Positions 53,860-62,841 of a stretch of 64,000 nt of DNA are shown one piece after another. The position numbers and the translations under genes are program-made. The DNA is from Palsa-506 sp963709075. GTDB taxonomy: Bacteria > Actinomycetota > Actinomycetes > Streptosporangiales > Streptosporangiaceae. Position 1 is the first letter of the stretch. Each line of letters starts with the position of its first letter. The stretch is taken from the NCBI GenBank assembly GCA_963709075.1, contig CAVPUY010000002.1, forward strand, positions 558,001 through 622,000, in the 5' to 3' direction. The notes under the pieces are model-generated. The model had not been told where the DNA came from, did not search any database, and saw nothing but the letters and a program-made list of their open reading frames with translations.

Positions 53860-54694
53860 GCCGCCTCATCTCCTGGCGGAGCCGGTCGGTGATGGTGGCG
53901 GCCAGCTCCGAGACCTCGGGCGAGTCGATCCTGCGCTGGCCGGCCCTGGGCACGTCGTATTCCTCGATCACCCGGCCGGGCCTGCTGGACAGCACCACGA
54001 CCCGGTCGCCGAGCCGGGCGGCCTCGCGCACGTTGTGGGTGACGAACAGCACGCTCAGCGTCTGCTCCGCGCAGATCCGCTCGAGCTCGTCGTGCAGCAG
54101 GTCGCGTGTCATCGCGTCAAGCGCGCCGAACGGCTCGTCCATCAGCAGCACGTCGGCGTCCTGGGACAGCGCCCTGGCCATCGCGACCCGCTGCCGCATG
54201 CCGCCGGACAGCTCGTGCGGGCGCTTGCCGGCGAAGCCGCCAAGGTGCACGGACTCGAGCAGCTCAACCGCCCGGCGGCGGCGCTGCGCCCTGGGCACGC
54301 CGCGGGCCCGCAGCGCGAGCTCCACGTTCCGCCCGGCGGTGAGCCACGGGAACAGGGCGGGCTCCTGGAACATCAGCGTGACCTTCTTGCCGCCGGTGTC
54401 AATCTGCCCGGACGTCGCCGAATCCAGCCCGGCCACCAGCGAGAGCAGCGTGCTCTTGCCGCAGCCGGACGCGCCGATCAGGCAGACGAACTCGCCAGGC
54501 CGCACCGAGAGCGAGACCTTGTCAAGCGCCTGCACCGCACCGCGGCCCTGGCCGTAGACCTTCGTCACCTCGGTCAGCCGGACCGCGGCCTGGCCCGGCT
54601 CGGCGGCCCGGTCCTCGACGATGGTCAGATTGGGAAAGGCTGACGCCCTCAGACCTGAGTCCGAGGGCGTCAGCCGGCCGTTCGACATGCTCAT
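53849..54694 (-). CDS. ABC transporter ATP-binding protein, NitT/TauT family
   Basis: ATPase of the same importer, 281 aa. Walker A is CLIGASGCGKSTLLSLVAG, Q-loop LMFQEPALFPWLT, signature HELSGGMRQRVAMARAL, Walker B VLLMDEPFGALDAMTRD and the H-loop is in FVTHNVREAARLGDRV. It starts at ATG 54694, which overlaps the binding-protein stop as ATGA. A hydrophilic N-terminal extension of about 38 residues precedes the ABC domain. The order binding protein, ATPase, permease is that of ssu/tau-type operons. Confidence 0.93.
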   Translation of the reverse strand: MSMSNGRLTPSDSGLRASAFPNLTIVEDRAAEPGQAAVRLTEVTKVYGQGRGAVQALDKVSLSVRPGEFVCLIGASGCGKSTLLSLVAGLDSATSGQIDTGGKKVTLMFQEPALFPWLTAGRNVELALRARGVPRAQRRRRAVELLESVHLGGFAGKRPHELSGGMRQRVAMARALSQDADVLLMDEPFGALDAMTRDLLHDELERICAEQTLSVLFVTHNVREAARLGDRVVVLSSRPGRVIEEYDVPRAGQRRIDSPEVSELAATITDRLRQEMRRHGH

Positions 54695-55767
54695 GAATTC
54701 ACCGTGGGTTCCCCTGCTGCCTGCAGCAGCGTGTTGAGCGGACCGAGATCGTAGATGCCCTTCAGGTTGCTGACCGGCTTGAGCAAGCCGACAGCTACGG
54801 CGTGATTCGCGTCGGCGATGAGCGAGGACGCGATCGGGTCGTTGGTGAACTTGATCTGCTTGAACGCCGCGGCGAGTACGGCCGGCTTGAGGCCCTTGCC
54901 GAGCACCGAGGTGAGCTCGGCGTTCGCGGCGGTCTCCGCGGCTGCGGTGTTGTTGTTGATGTAGTCGTTCGCCTCGATCTGCCCCTTGAGCAGCCCGTTC
55001 ACGGTGCTCGGGTGCGCGGCGAGGAAGGACTGCGTGACGACCAGGTTGGTGGTGACGAACTGGCCCTTCGGCCACAGGCTGGCCTCGTTGACCAGCATGT
55101 GCCCGCCGGCCGAGACCATCTCGATGTCGTAGGGCGCGGGCTCCCAGCCGCCGGCCAGCTGACCGGACTGGAACGCGAGCACGGCCGCCGAGTTCGGCGT
55201 GGTGGGCGTGATCGGCACGTCCCCGCCGCCGGTCTGGGTGGTGGTCAGGTTGTGCTTCTTCAGCCAGTACCGCAGCGCCACGTCCTGGGTGTTGCCGAGC
55301 GACGGCGTGGCCAGCTTCTGGCCCTTGAGCTGGGCCGGGGTAGTAATGCTCTTCTTCACGACGAGCGCGGCGCCGCCGGACGCGACCCCGGAGATGACCT
55401 TGATGAGCTTGCCGCCTGAGGTCTGCCAGGCCTTGATCGCCGGGTTCGGGCCGACGTAGGCGGCGTCAAGCTGGCCGGCCAGCAGCGCGGTGGCCTCCTC
55501 GGTACCGGTGCTGAATGGCGTCAGCTTAAGCGTGACTCCGTTGCCGAGATTCTTGGTGAAGAAGCCTTTCTGCACCCCGACCAGCGCGGTTGCGTGCGTG
55601 ATGTTGGCCAGGAAGCCGAGTTTCAGCGTCACGTTCGCGCCCGAGCTCCCCGAGCCGCCGGCTCCGCCGGAACTGCCGGCTGCCGACGAGCTACCTGCGG
55701 ACGAACCGCATCCCGCCGCCAGCAGCGTGGCAGCGGCTACCCCCGCCGCGATTATCGCTCGCTTCAT
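54691..55767 (-). CDS. ABC transporter substrate-binding lipoprotein, NitT/TauT (SsuA-like) family
   Basis: Extracellular binding protein of the importer, 358 aa. The signal peptide MKRAIIAAGVAAATLLAAGC ends in the lipobox LAAGC and is followed by a Ser/Gly linker. The mature part has VTLKLGFLANITHATALVGVQKGFF, EEATALLAGQLDAAYVGPNPAIKAW, GGAALVVKKSITTPAQLKGQKLATPSLGNTQDVALRYWLKKH and GQLAGGWEPAPYDIEMV. These are typical of sulfonate/nitrate/taurine binders. AAGG lies six bases before ATG 55767 (an ATG at 55770 is adjacent). Its promoter region contains an inverted and direct repeat set, suggesting regulation by nutrient status. Confidence 0.92.
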   Translation of the reverse strand: MKRAIIAAGVAAATLLAAGCGSSAGSSSAAGSSGGAGGSGSSGANVTLKLGFLANITHATALVGVQKGFFTKNLGNGVTLKLTPFSTGTEEATALLAGQLDAAYVGPNPAIKAWQTSGGKLIKVISGVASGGAALVVKKSITTPAQLKGQKLATPSLGNTQDVALRYWLKKHNLTTTQTGGGDVPITPTTPNSAAVLAFQSGQLAGGWEPAPYDIEMVSAGGHMLVNEASLWPKGQFVTTNLVVTQSFLAAHPSTVNGLLKGQIEANDYINNNTAAAETAANAELTSVLGKGLKPAVLAAAFKQIKFTNDPIASSLIADANHAVAVGLLKPVSNLKGIYDLGPLNTLLQAAGEPTVNS

Positions 55768-55791
55768 CATCCACCTTTTCGATCTAGCTAC

Positions 55792-55820
55792 TAGGTATAT
55801 AGGTTTCGTAGGTTTATACC
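55792..55820 (-). promoter_or_regulatory. Operator-like dyad and direct repeats upstream of the NitT-type operon
   Basis: The inverted repeat GGTATA (55794-55799) and TATACC (55815-55820) is spaced 15 bases apart. Within it, TAGGT recurs at 55792, 55800 and 55809, roughly every 8-9 bases. The set lies 25-53 bases upstream of the start and includes TATATA-like -10 sequence on the minus strand. A repressor or activator site is inferred. Confidence 0.5.
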
Positions 55821-55962
55821 ACAGCATCGCGCATGATGCACATCGTGAGTTAGCGAAATCACACCCGCGGGTAACCGGCTTTACCGGACGTTAGCCGGAC
55901 ATTCTTCCCGGAATCCGGCTGCGCCGGCCGCTGCGCCTCCCGGCAGCGCCAGGCCGGCCCGG

Positions 55963-56337
55963 TCAGCTGTCCCCGGTGTCCTCGAAGTCGATGCCCGTCA
56001 CCGAGGGAAACTTCTGCAGGCACTCCTGCAGCTGGGCGAGGTTCGCGTCGCTCGCGTTGTCGGTTCGGAACCGGACCGAGTAGATCATGTCCAGCCCCTT
56101 GCGGGACGGCGGCAGCGCCTCGGGCCGGGCGTTCGGCACGTGTGAGCAGGCCGCCCTGACCTTGAGCAACGTGGCGACTGACGTATTCGGCTGGAAGTGC
56201 ACGACGGCCCACTGCTTGCCGAGGGCGGCATCGAACTTGGCGCAGCCGGCCGCCGCCGATGCCAGCAGCGCCGCGGCGGCCGCCGCGCCGAGCGCGGCCC
56301 GCGGCGCTGGCAGCAGGCGGCGCGCAGATCCGGGCAC
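55963..56337 (-). CDS. Small putative lipoprotein of unknown function
   Basis: A 124 aa protein with a signal peptide (Arg-rich start, then ALGAAAAAALLASAAAGC) ending in a lipobox-like AAGC at about residue 32. The mature domain has VVHFQPNTSVATLLKVRAACSHV, LDMIYSVRFRTDNASDANLAQLQECLQKFPSVTGIDFED. This looks like a small alpha/beta ferredoxin-like fold, similar to permuted FtsX-domain-type sequences seen in other actinobacterial lipoproteins, but no family is certain. GTG 56337 has TAAGCT seven bases upstream, so it is probably leaderless. It is divergent from the GH15 gene across 92 bases. Confidence 0.7.
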   Translation of the reverse strand: MPGSARRLLPAPRAALGAAAAAALLASAAAGCAKFDAALGKQWAVVHFQPNTSVATLLKVRAACSHVPNARPEALPPSRKGLDMIYSVRFRTDNASDANLAQLQECLQKFPSVTGIDFEDTGDS

Positions 56338-56344
56338 GCCAGCA

Positions 56345-56350
56345 AGCTTA
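56345..56350 (-). promoter_or_regulatory. -10 hexamer for leaderless lipoprotein gene
   Basis: TAAGCT on the minus strand, seven bases before GTG 56337. Confidence 0.4.
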
Positions 56351-56429
56351 CGGCCGGTAGCGTACCGCCAGGAGCCGGACCCGGCAGCGGTGCCGGCGGG
56401 GGTGTGGCCGGCAGCGAGGAGGATCCACC

Positions 56430-58310
56430 GTGGCCGCCCTCATCGAGGACTACGCGCTGATCGGCGACATGCAGACGGCGGCGCTGATCGGCCGGGACGG
56501 CTCGGCCGACTGGCTGTGCCTGCCCCGCTTCGACTCGCCGGCCTGCTTCGCCGCCCTGCTCGGCGACGAGCGCAACGGGCAGTGGCGGATAGCGCCGACT
56601 GCCACCGAGGGCCCGCCGTCCCGCCGCGGCGAGGTGACCAGGCGGTACCGCGGCGACACCCTCATCCTGGAGACCGAGTGGGTGACCGCGGGCGGGACGG
56701 TCCGGCTGACCGACTTCATGCCGCCGCGGGCAGGCCGGGCCCCGGTGCTCGTCCGGATCGTCGAGTGCCTGGCCGGCGCGGTCGAGATGGAATGCGTACT
56801 CCGGCTGCGGTTCGGCTACGGCAAGATCGTCCCCTGGGTCCGCCGGTCGGACGGCGCCATCCTCGCGGTCGCCGGGCCCGACTCGGTCTGGCTGCGCACC
56901 CCGGTCCGGCTGACCGGCCGCGAGCTCGCGCACCAGGCGAGCTTCACGGTCCGGGCCGGCCAGCAGGTGCCGTTCGTGATGTCCTGGCAGCAGTCGCACC
57001 TGCCCGAGCCCGAGCCGGTCGACCCCGCCGAGGCGCTGGCGGCGACCAGCGATTTCTGGGCCCGCTGGGTGGCGGGCTGCAGCTACAGCGGGGAGTACTC
57101 CGATGCCGTCGTCCGGTCGCTGATCACGCTGAAGGCGCTGACCTACGCGCCGACCGGCGGCATCGTCGCGGCGCCCACCACCTCGCTGCCCGAGGATCTC
57201 GGCGGCGTGCGCAACTGGGACTACCGGTACTGCTGGCTGCGCGACGCCACGATCACCCTGGAGGCGCTGCTGCGCACCGGCTACACCGGGGAGGCGGCCG
57301 CCTGGCGGGAGTGGCTCGGCCGGGCGATCGCCGGCGACCCGAAGGACGTGCAGATCATGTACGGCGTGGCCGGCGAGCGCAGGCTGGCCGAGTGGCAGGC
57401 CGACTGGCTGCCCGGCTACGAGAACTCGGCCCCGGTGCGGATCGGCAACGCCGCGGTGAACCAGCGGCAGCTCGACGTGTACGGCGAGGTCATCGACGCG
57501 CTCGCGCTCGGCAGGCAGGCCGGGCTGCGGTTCGACCGGCATACCTGGGGGCTGGTCCGGCAGCTGCTGCTGTTCCTCGAGCAGAACTGGCAGCTGCCGG
57601 ACGAGGGAATCTGGGAGGTCCGCGGGCCGCGGCAGCATTTCGTCCACTCCAAGGTGATGGCCTGGGTCGCCTTCGACCGCGCCGTCCGGCTGACCGAGCT
57701 CGGCCAGCCCGGCCCCACCCAGCGCTGGCGGGACGTCCGCGACCGGATTCACGCGGAGGTATGCGACCGCGGGTATGACGCCGGGCGGGGCACGTTCACG
57801 CAGTACTACGGCAGCACGGAGCTCGACGCGGCCGTGCTGCTGATCCCGGAGGTCGGCTTCCTGCCTGCCGACGACCCGCGGGTCGTCTCCACCGTGCGGA
57901 CGATCAGCCGCGAGCTCGTCAGGGACGGGCTGGTGCTGCGGTACTCGCTGCCGGCCACGACGCCGGCCGGAGACGGCGCCGCGGCGGCCAGCCCGGCGGG
58001 CACGCCGGTGGTCGACGGGCTGACCGGCGGCGAGGGCGCCTTCCTCGCGTGCAGCTTCTGGCTGGTGAACGCGCTGCACATGACCGGCGACGACGCGGCG
58101 GCCACGGCGCTGTTCGAGCGGCTGCTCGCGCTGCGCAGCGACGTCGGCCTGCTCAGCGAGGAGTACGACCCGCGGTATGGCCGGCAGGTCGGCAACACGC
58201 CGCAGGCGTTCAGCCACATGCCGCTGATCCTGGCCGCGCTCAACCTGGGGAACCACGCCGGGCAGCACTGCCGCAGGCCCGCCGGGCGAGCCAGCCATGC
58301 GCGGCACTAA
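56430..58310 (+). CDS. Glycoside hydrolase family 15 protein (glucoamylase/trehalase-like)
   Basis: A 626 aa (alpha/alpha)6-barrel enzyme. The N-terminal beta-sandwich region starts IEDYALIGDMQTAALIGRDGSADWLCLPRFDSPACFAALLG, the typical GH15 opening. The catalytic barrel includes APTTSLPEDLGGVRNWDYRYCWLRDATITLEALLRTGY, VNQRQLDVYGEVIDAL, the general acid Glu in LPDEGIWEVRG (about 392-396) and the second Glu in LLSEEYDPRYG (about 575). The HFVHSKVMAWVAFDRAVRL block is also conserved. Actinobacterial members include trehalases as well as glucoamylases, so the substrate is left open. GTG 56430 follows GGAGGA by seven bases. No signal peptide; cytoplasmic. Confidence 0.93.
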   Translation: MAALIEDYALIGDMQTAALIGRDGSADWLCLPRFDSPACFAALLGDERNGQWRIAPTATEGPPSRRGEVTRRYRGDTLILETEWVTAGGTVRLTDFMPPRAGRAPVLVRIVECLAGAVEMECVLRLRFGYGKIVPWVRRSDGAILAVAGPDSVWLRTPVRLTGRELAHQASFTVRAGQQVPFVMSWQQSHLPEPEPVDPAEALAATSDFWARWVAGCSYSGEYSDAVVRSLITLKALTYAPTGGIVAAPTTSLPEDLGGVRNWDYRYCWLRDATITLEALLRTGYTGEAAAWREWLGRAIAGDPKDVQIMYGVAGERRLAEWQADWLPGYENSAPVRIGNAAVNQRQLDVYGEVIDALALGRQAGLRFDRHTWGLVRQLLLFLEQNWQLPDEGIWEVRGPRQHFVHSKVMAWVAFDRAVRLTELGQPGPTQRWRDVRDRIHAEVCDRGYDAGRGTFTQYYGSTELDAAVLLIPEVGFLPADDPRVVSTVRTISRELVRDGLVLRYSLPATTPAGDGAAAASPAGTPVVDGLTGGEGAFLACSFWLVNALHMTGDDAAATALFERLLALRSDVGLLSEEYDPRYGRQVGNTPQAFSHMPLILAALNLGNHAGQHCRRPAGRASHARH

Positions 58311-58431
58311 GAGCCCGGAGCTGGCAAACGGGAACCCCGGCCCCGGTCCCGTCACATACCGTGATCGCCGCGGCGGAGATTGTCAGGTCGCGCCGCCGCG
58401 CGCGACGGTCCTGCCAGACTTATCGCCAGCC

Positions 58432-59325
58432 ATGCCAGCCCGTCCGCACATCCTGGTCGTCAACGGCCGCGAGGTCCGTCACCCGGTCTTCGTCATCGGC
58501 GCGCCGCACTCGGGCACGGACCTGCTGGCCCGCGCCCTGAAGCAATCGGCGGGCTTTCACGTCACGATCGGGCAGCGCGCCGTGGCCAGCGTGCTGCACG
58601 CGTTCGCGCTCAGCCCGTCCATCCAGCGCGGCCGCGGCGAGGCGGCCGCGACCGTGCTGCGGGACGCGTTCGGGCAGGCCTGGCAGGTATCCCCGGACGG
58701 CTGCATGGCCTGCTCGCCGTGCTGCCGGGCAGCCGGCCGGGTCAGCGGGGCGGGCGTCTGCGTCGCCGGGCGTGACATCAGCAGGTACGGCGACGCCAGC
58801 CCGGACCTTATCTACTGCGCCGGCGGGCTGGTCGACGCGTTCCCTGATGCCCGGATCGTGCAGATCATCAGGGACGGCCGGGACGTGGTGGCCGGCATGC
58901 TGGCCGACTCGGCCCTGCTGTCGGCCTTCGGGCCCGCCGTGGCGAGCATCGAGAGCGAGTTCCCCAACCCGTACTTCGGCATCGAGGCCCGCGCCGACGT
59001 GGCCGCCTGGCCGGGCCTGTCGCTGGCGGCCAAGTGCGCGCTGCGCTGGCGCGGGTCGGTGCGGCAGATGGCCAGGCTGCGCAGCAGCATGACCGCCGAG
59101 CAGCTCACCACGCTGCGGTACGAGCAGGTGATCCGCGATCCCCGCGCGGCGGCCGGCGCGGTTTCTGACTTCATCGGCGCGAAGCTCGCCGCGATCCCGG
59201 CGGGCGACGGGGCCGGCCGCCAGGCCGCGGCGGGCACCTGGCGGCGGCTGCTCACTCCCCAGCAGGTCAGCGAGGTGGAGCAGGTGGCCGGGACCGACCT
59301 GCGCCGGGTCGGCTACGGAAGCTGA
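58432..59325 (+). CDS. Sulfotransferase family protein with a Cys-rich insert
   Basis: PAPS-dependent sulfotransferase-like protein, 297 aa from ATG 58432. The 5'-phosphosulfate loop is VFVIGAPHSGTDLLARAL (about 20-36), and the 3'-phosphate segments are IVQIIRDGRDVVAGML and LRYEQVIRDPRAAAGAVSDFIG. Between them, residues 91-110 hold CMACSPCC and a further Cys (C91, C94, C97, C98, C110), unusual for this family. The in-frame ATG 58297 would overlap the GH15 gene, with non-conserved text, so the later start is preferred; no ribosome binding site is seen. Acceptor unknown. Confidence 0.82.
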   Translation: MPARPHILVVNGREVRHPVFVIGAPHSGTDLLARALKQSAGFHVTIGQRAVASVLHAFALSPSIQRGRGEAAATVLRDAFGQAWQVSPDGCMACSPCCRAAGRVSGAGVCVAGRDISRYGDASPDLIYCAGGLVDAFPDARIVQIIRDGRDVVAGMLADSALLSAFGPAVASIESEFPNPYFGIEARADVAAWPGLSLAAKCALRWRGSVRQMARLRSSMTAEQLTTLRYEQVIRDPRAAAGAVSDFIGAKLAAIPAGDGAGRQAAAGTWRRLLTPQQVSEVEQVAGTDLRRVGYGS

Positions 59326-59404
59326 CCGGGCGGGGCGTTCCCGTTTCGGATCATGGGCAGTTTTCTCTGCGGCGGGCCCGGGCTGGCGGCGCGTCAGAGC
59401 CGGG

Positions 59405-61336
59405 TCAGGCGGCCGGCAGCGGCTCCTGGCTGGCGAACTGGGTCCGGTAAAGCTCTGCGTAGAGGCCGCCGGCCGCGAGCAGCTCATCGTGCCTGCCGCG
59501 CTCGCGCACCTGGCCGTCGTCGACCACCAGTATCTGGTCGGCCTCCCTGATGGTGGACAGCCGGTGCGCGATCACCAGCGAGGTCCGTCCGGCCAGCGCG
59601 GTCTTCAGCGCCCGCTGCACGGCGACCTCTGATTCCGAGTCGAGGTGCGCGGTCGCCTCGTCGAGCACGACCACGGACGGCGCCTTGAGCAGCAGCCGGG
59701 CCAGCGCGATCCGCTGCTTCTCGCCGCCGGAGAGCCGGTAGCCGCGGTCGCCGACGATCGTGTCGAGCCCGTCCGGCAGGCTGGTGACCAGGTCCCAGAT
59801 CTGCGCCGACCGGCACGCCTGCTCGATCTCCCGCTCGGTCGCGCCCGGCCGGGCGTAGGCCAGGTTCGCCCTGATCGTGTCGTGGAACATGTGCGCGTCC
59901 TGGGTCACCACGCCCACGACGTCATGCAGCGATGCCTGGGTCACGTCCCTGATGTCGTGGCCGCCGATCAGCACCGTGCCCTGGCCCGGGTCGTAGAGCC
60001 GCGACACCAGGTGGGTGATGGTCGTCTTGCCTGCCCCGGACGGCCCGACCAGCGCCGTGAGCTGGCCAGGCGGCGCCCGGAACGTCACGTCCCTGAGCAC
60101 CTCGGCGTTCGCGCCGGCGTGCTCGGGGACCGGCAGCGCGATCGACTCGAGTGACGCCAGCGATACCTCGGACGCCGCCGGGTAGCGGAACGACACGTGG
60201 TCGAACGCGATGTCGGGCGCCGCGAGCCCCTGCGGAGCGGCCGCTGCCTGGCCGGTTCCGCCGGCCGCCGTCCGCGGCAGCGCCGTGGCGCCGGGGCGGT
60301 CCTGGATGAGCGGCTTCAGGTCGAGTACCTCGAACACCCGGTCGAAGCTGACCAGCGCGGTCATCACGTCGACCTGCACGTTCGACAGGGCGGTGATCGG
60401 GCCGTACATCCGGCTGAGCAGGCTGGCCAGGGCGACAAGCGCGCCGAGGCTGATGGTGCCGCTGATCACCAGGCTGCCGCCGAGGCCGTAGACCAGGGCA
60501 GTGGCGATCGAGGCGAGCAGCACCAGCGCGATGAAGAACACCCGGCCGTACATGGCGGTCACCACGCCGATGTCGCGGACCCGCGCGGCCCGGCCGGAGA
60601 AGACCTCGGCCTCCTCGCCCGGCCGGCCGAACAGCTTGGCCAGCATCGCGCCCGCGACGTTGAAGCGCTCGGTCATGTTGGAGCCCATCGCCGCGTCGAG
60701 CTGCATCGACTCCCTGGTCAGCCGCTGCATCCTGCGGCCGAGCGCCCTCGCGGGCAGGATGAACAGCGGGATCAGCACCAGCGCGGCCAGCGTGACCACC
60801 CAGGACAGGTAGAACATCGCGGCCAGCACCAGGATCAGCGAGAGCGCGTTGGATACCACCCCGGACAGGGTTGACGTGATCGCCTGCTGCGCGCCGATCA
60901 CGTCACTGTTCAGCCTGCTGACCAGCGAGCCGGTCTGGGCCCTGGTGAAGAACGCGATCGGCTGCTGCTGGACATGCCCGAATACCTCGGTGCGCAGGTC
61001 GTAGATCAGCCCCTCGCCGACCCTGGCCGAGTACCAGCGCTGGGCGATGGAAAGGAACGCGTCGAAGACGGCGATGCCGGCCACCGCGCCGGCGATCACC
61101 AGGACCGCCCTGGTGTCCTTGGCCTGGATCTTGTTGACGATCAGCCCGAGCAGCAGCGGCACGGCCACGGTGACCAGGGCGTCCAGCGAGGTCGCGATCA
61201 TGAACACGATCAGGTCGCCGCGGTACGGCCGGGCGTATGAGGCCACCCGGCGGACGGTGCCCGGCTTCAGCCGCTGCCGGGTGACCGCGCTGTCGCGGGT
61301 GAACGAGCGCATCGCCTGCCAGCTAGCCGGATTCAT
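59405..61336 (-). CDS. ABC transporter with fused membrane and ATPase domains (multidrug/lipid exporter type)
   Basis: Half-transporter exporter, 643 aa. The membrane domain (about 30-330, six helices) begins YARPYRGDLIVFMIATSLDALVTVAVPLLLGLIVN and contains QTGSLVSRLNSDVIGAQQAI. The ATPase domain (about 370-640) has Walker A ALVGPSGAGKTTITHLVSRLYDP, Q-loop VGVVTQDAHMFHDTIRANLAYA, signature YRLSGGEKQRIALARLLL, Walker B SVVVLDEATAHLD and H-loop LVIAHRLSTIREAD. A non-conserved linker of about 40 residues joins the two. GGAGG precedes ATG 61336 at about ten bases. It would act as a homodimer or with an unlinked partner. Confidence 0.93.
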   Translation of the reverse strand: MNPASWQAMRSFTRDSAVTRQRLKPGTVRRVASYARPYRGDLIVFMIATSLDALVTVAVPLLLGLIVNKIQAKDTRAVLVIAGAVAGIAVFDAFLSIAQRWYSARVGEGLIYDLRTEVFGHVQQQPIAFFTRAQTGSLVSRLNSDVIGAQQAITSTLSGVVSNALSLILVLAAMFYLSWVVTLAALVLIPLFILPARALGRRMQRLTRESMQLDAAMGSNMTERFNVAGAMLAKLFGRPGEEAEVFSGRAARVRDIGVVTAMYGRVFFIALVLLASIATALVYGLGGSLVISGTISLGALVALASLLSRMYGPITALSNVQVDVMTALVSFDRVFEVLDLKPLIQDRPGATALPRTAAGGTGQAAAAPQGLAAPDIAFDHVSFRYPAASEVSLASLESIALPVPEHAGANAEVLRDVTFRAPPGQLTALVGPSGAGKTTITHLVSRLYDPGQGTVLIGGHDIRDVTQASLHDVVGVVTQDAHMFHDTIRANLAYARPGATEREIEQACRSAQIWDLVTSLPDGLDTIVGDRGYRLSGGEKQRIALARLLLKAPSVVVLDEATAHLDSESEVAVQRALKTALAGRTSLVIAHRLSTIREADQILVVDDGQVRERGRHDELLAAGGLYAELYRTQFASQEPLPAA

Positions 61337-61471
61337 GCCGGCACCAACCTCCGGCCGGCCGGGGATCTTCCCGGATCAGCCGCCGATCTCCCGGATCAGC
61401 TACCAGCGAACTCGCGCCCCGCCAAGGTTGGCGGCCCGGTGGGTAGCGGCCCCTGGTTAGCGGCCCTGTGG

Positions 61472-62263
61472 TTAGCGGCGGAGCCTGGCCCGCTGCAGCG
61501 CCGCCTGAAACCTGCGCTCGGCCGCGGCCTGCTCGGCCAGGGTGTTGCCGCTGGCCTGGGCCAGCAGTTCCTTGGTCGCCCGGGCCGCGTCGGCATCGGC
61601 GGTCAGCAGGCCGGCCACCAGGTCGCCGACCGCGCCGTCAAGCTCGGCGCCGGGCACGACCAGCTCGGCGAGGCCAAGCTGGCCGGCTTCGCCGGCCTGC
61701 ACGCTGCGCCCGGTAAGGCACAGCTCGAGTGCCCGGGGCAGGCCGACGATATCGACCAGCGGCTTCGTCCCGGTGAGGTCGGGAACCAGCCCGAGCGCTG
61801 GTTCCTTGATGCACAGCCGGGCGTCGTCGGCGAGCACCCGCAGGTCGCAGGACAGGGCAAGCTGGCAGCCCGCCCCGATCGCATGCCCGCGCACCGCGGC
61901 CACCGAGACGATCCGCGGGTCGCGCAGCCAGGTGAAGCCTTCCTGGCAGGAGGCGATCCACTGCTCGAAGGCCGGGTCATCGGCACGGGGCAGCGGATCC
62001 TCGCCAGGTACTCCCCCGGCCGAGAACATGCGCAGGTCGATCCCGGCCGAGAAGGACGTGCCCTCGCCGCGGACGACTACCACCCGCACCCGGCCCGGCA
62101 GGCCGGCGCCGATCGCGGCCAGGCCGCGCCACATTGCCGGGGTCATCGCGTTGCGGCGCTGCGGGCGGCTGAGCGTAACCGTGGCGACGCAGCCTGCCGG
62201 GAGTGAATCGTCAATATCGAGACGGAGCCCGCAGCGATCGAGGTCCGCCGGGTCGATGGACAA
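61472..62263 (-). CDS. Enoyl-CoA hydratase/isomerase family protein
   Basis: Crotonase-fold protein, 263 aa, of beta-oxidation or related CoA chemistry. It has VATVTLSRPQRRNAMTPAMW, VVVVRGEGTSFSAGIDLRMF (oxyanion hole), VSVAAVRGHAIGAGCQLALSCDLRVLADDARLCIKEPALGLVPDLTGTKPLVDIVG (second oxyanion hole Gly, with E and D near the catalytic positions) and LTGRSVQAGEAGQLGLAELVV. Where hydratases have a Glu, the first position reads GAGCQL, so it may be an isomerase or another crotonase. TTG 62263 is chosen because GGAGGA lies four bases upstream; the longer frame from 62299 is unsupported. Confidence 0.88.
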   Translation of the reverse strand: MSIDPADLDRCGLRLDIDDSLPAGCVATVTLSRPQRRNAMTPAMWRGLAAIGAGLPGRVRVVVVRGEGTSFSAGIDLRMFSAGGVPGEDPLPRADDPAFEQWIASCQEGFTWLRDPRIVSVAAVRGHAIGAGCQLALSCDLRVLADDARLCIKEPALGLVPDLTGTKPLVDIVGLPRALELCLTGRSVQAGEAGQLGLAELVVPGAELDGAVGDLVAGLLTADADAARATKELLAQASGNTLAEQAAAERRFQAALQRARLRR

Positions 62264-62423
62264 GCGTCCTCCAGGCTGGGCGGCGGAATGGCAGGACAAG
62301 GAAGGCGGGAGGGCGGCAGGCCGGGGACGGCAGAGCCGGGCAGAGAATTGACGCCAAGTACTGAAATGACCGGGAGCGGGGCTGACGCCGCGGCCGCGAT
62401 GCGCGCCTGGCGCGCGCCGCGGC

Positions 62424-62645
62424 TCAGTGCTTCGACTTGTTCTTCCCTCGGGTCGCTCCGCCGCGGCCGCGCAGCGAAACCCCTGTCTCGGTCAGGATCC
62501 GGTGCACGAAGCCGTACGACCGGCCGGTCGATGCCGCGAGCGAGCGGATGCTCTCGCCGCCGTCGTATCTCTTCTTCAGGTCCGCTGCCAGTTTCGTGCG
62601 ATCGGCACCGGTCACTCGGGTGCCTTTCTTTAGTGTCTCGGTCAC
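62424..62645 (-). CDS. Small helix-turn-helix protein
   Basis: A 73 aa basic protein common in actinobacteria. It reads TETLKKGTRVTGADRTKLAADLKKRYDGGESIRSLAASTGRSYGFVHRILTETGVSLRGRGGATRGKNKSKH. The HTH is around SIRSLAASTGRSYGFVHRIL, and the Arg/Gly/Lys-rich tail suggests non-specific DNA or RNA contact. GTG 62645 is chosen because GGGAGG lies five bases upstream; the longer frame from 62702 has no support. Its role is not known to me. It sits between an enoyl-CoA hydratase gene and an ABC-F gene, all on the minus strand. Confidence 0.85.
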   Translation of the reverse strand: MTETLKKGTRVTGADRTKLAADLKKRYDGGESIRSLAASTGRSYGFVHRILTETGVSLRGRGGATRGKNKSKH

Positions 62646-62841
62646 GCGTACCTCCCGGTGAGCTGAAGTGACCGCTGCGTTACCGTATCCCGCCATGATC
62701 ACGCATTAGGTCGTGATCGGCTACCCACACGACGGCAAAAAGATCTCTTTCTTTTGCACCGAACGCTCGCGGGCCTTTTCCGGCCGTGCCATGACGGGCC
62801 TTCATCCCAGCCCCAATCAGGACCCTCATCGGGTCCCGATC

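Noticed and set aside
56085..58355. 756-codon minus-strand open frame
   Set aside because: Antisense to the GH15 gene; low-complexity Arg/Pro/Gly text.
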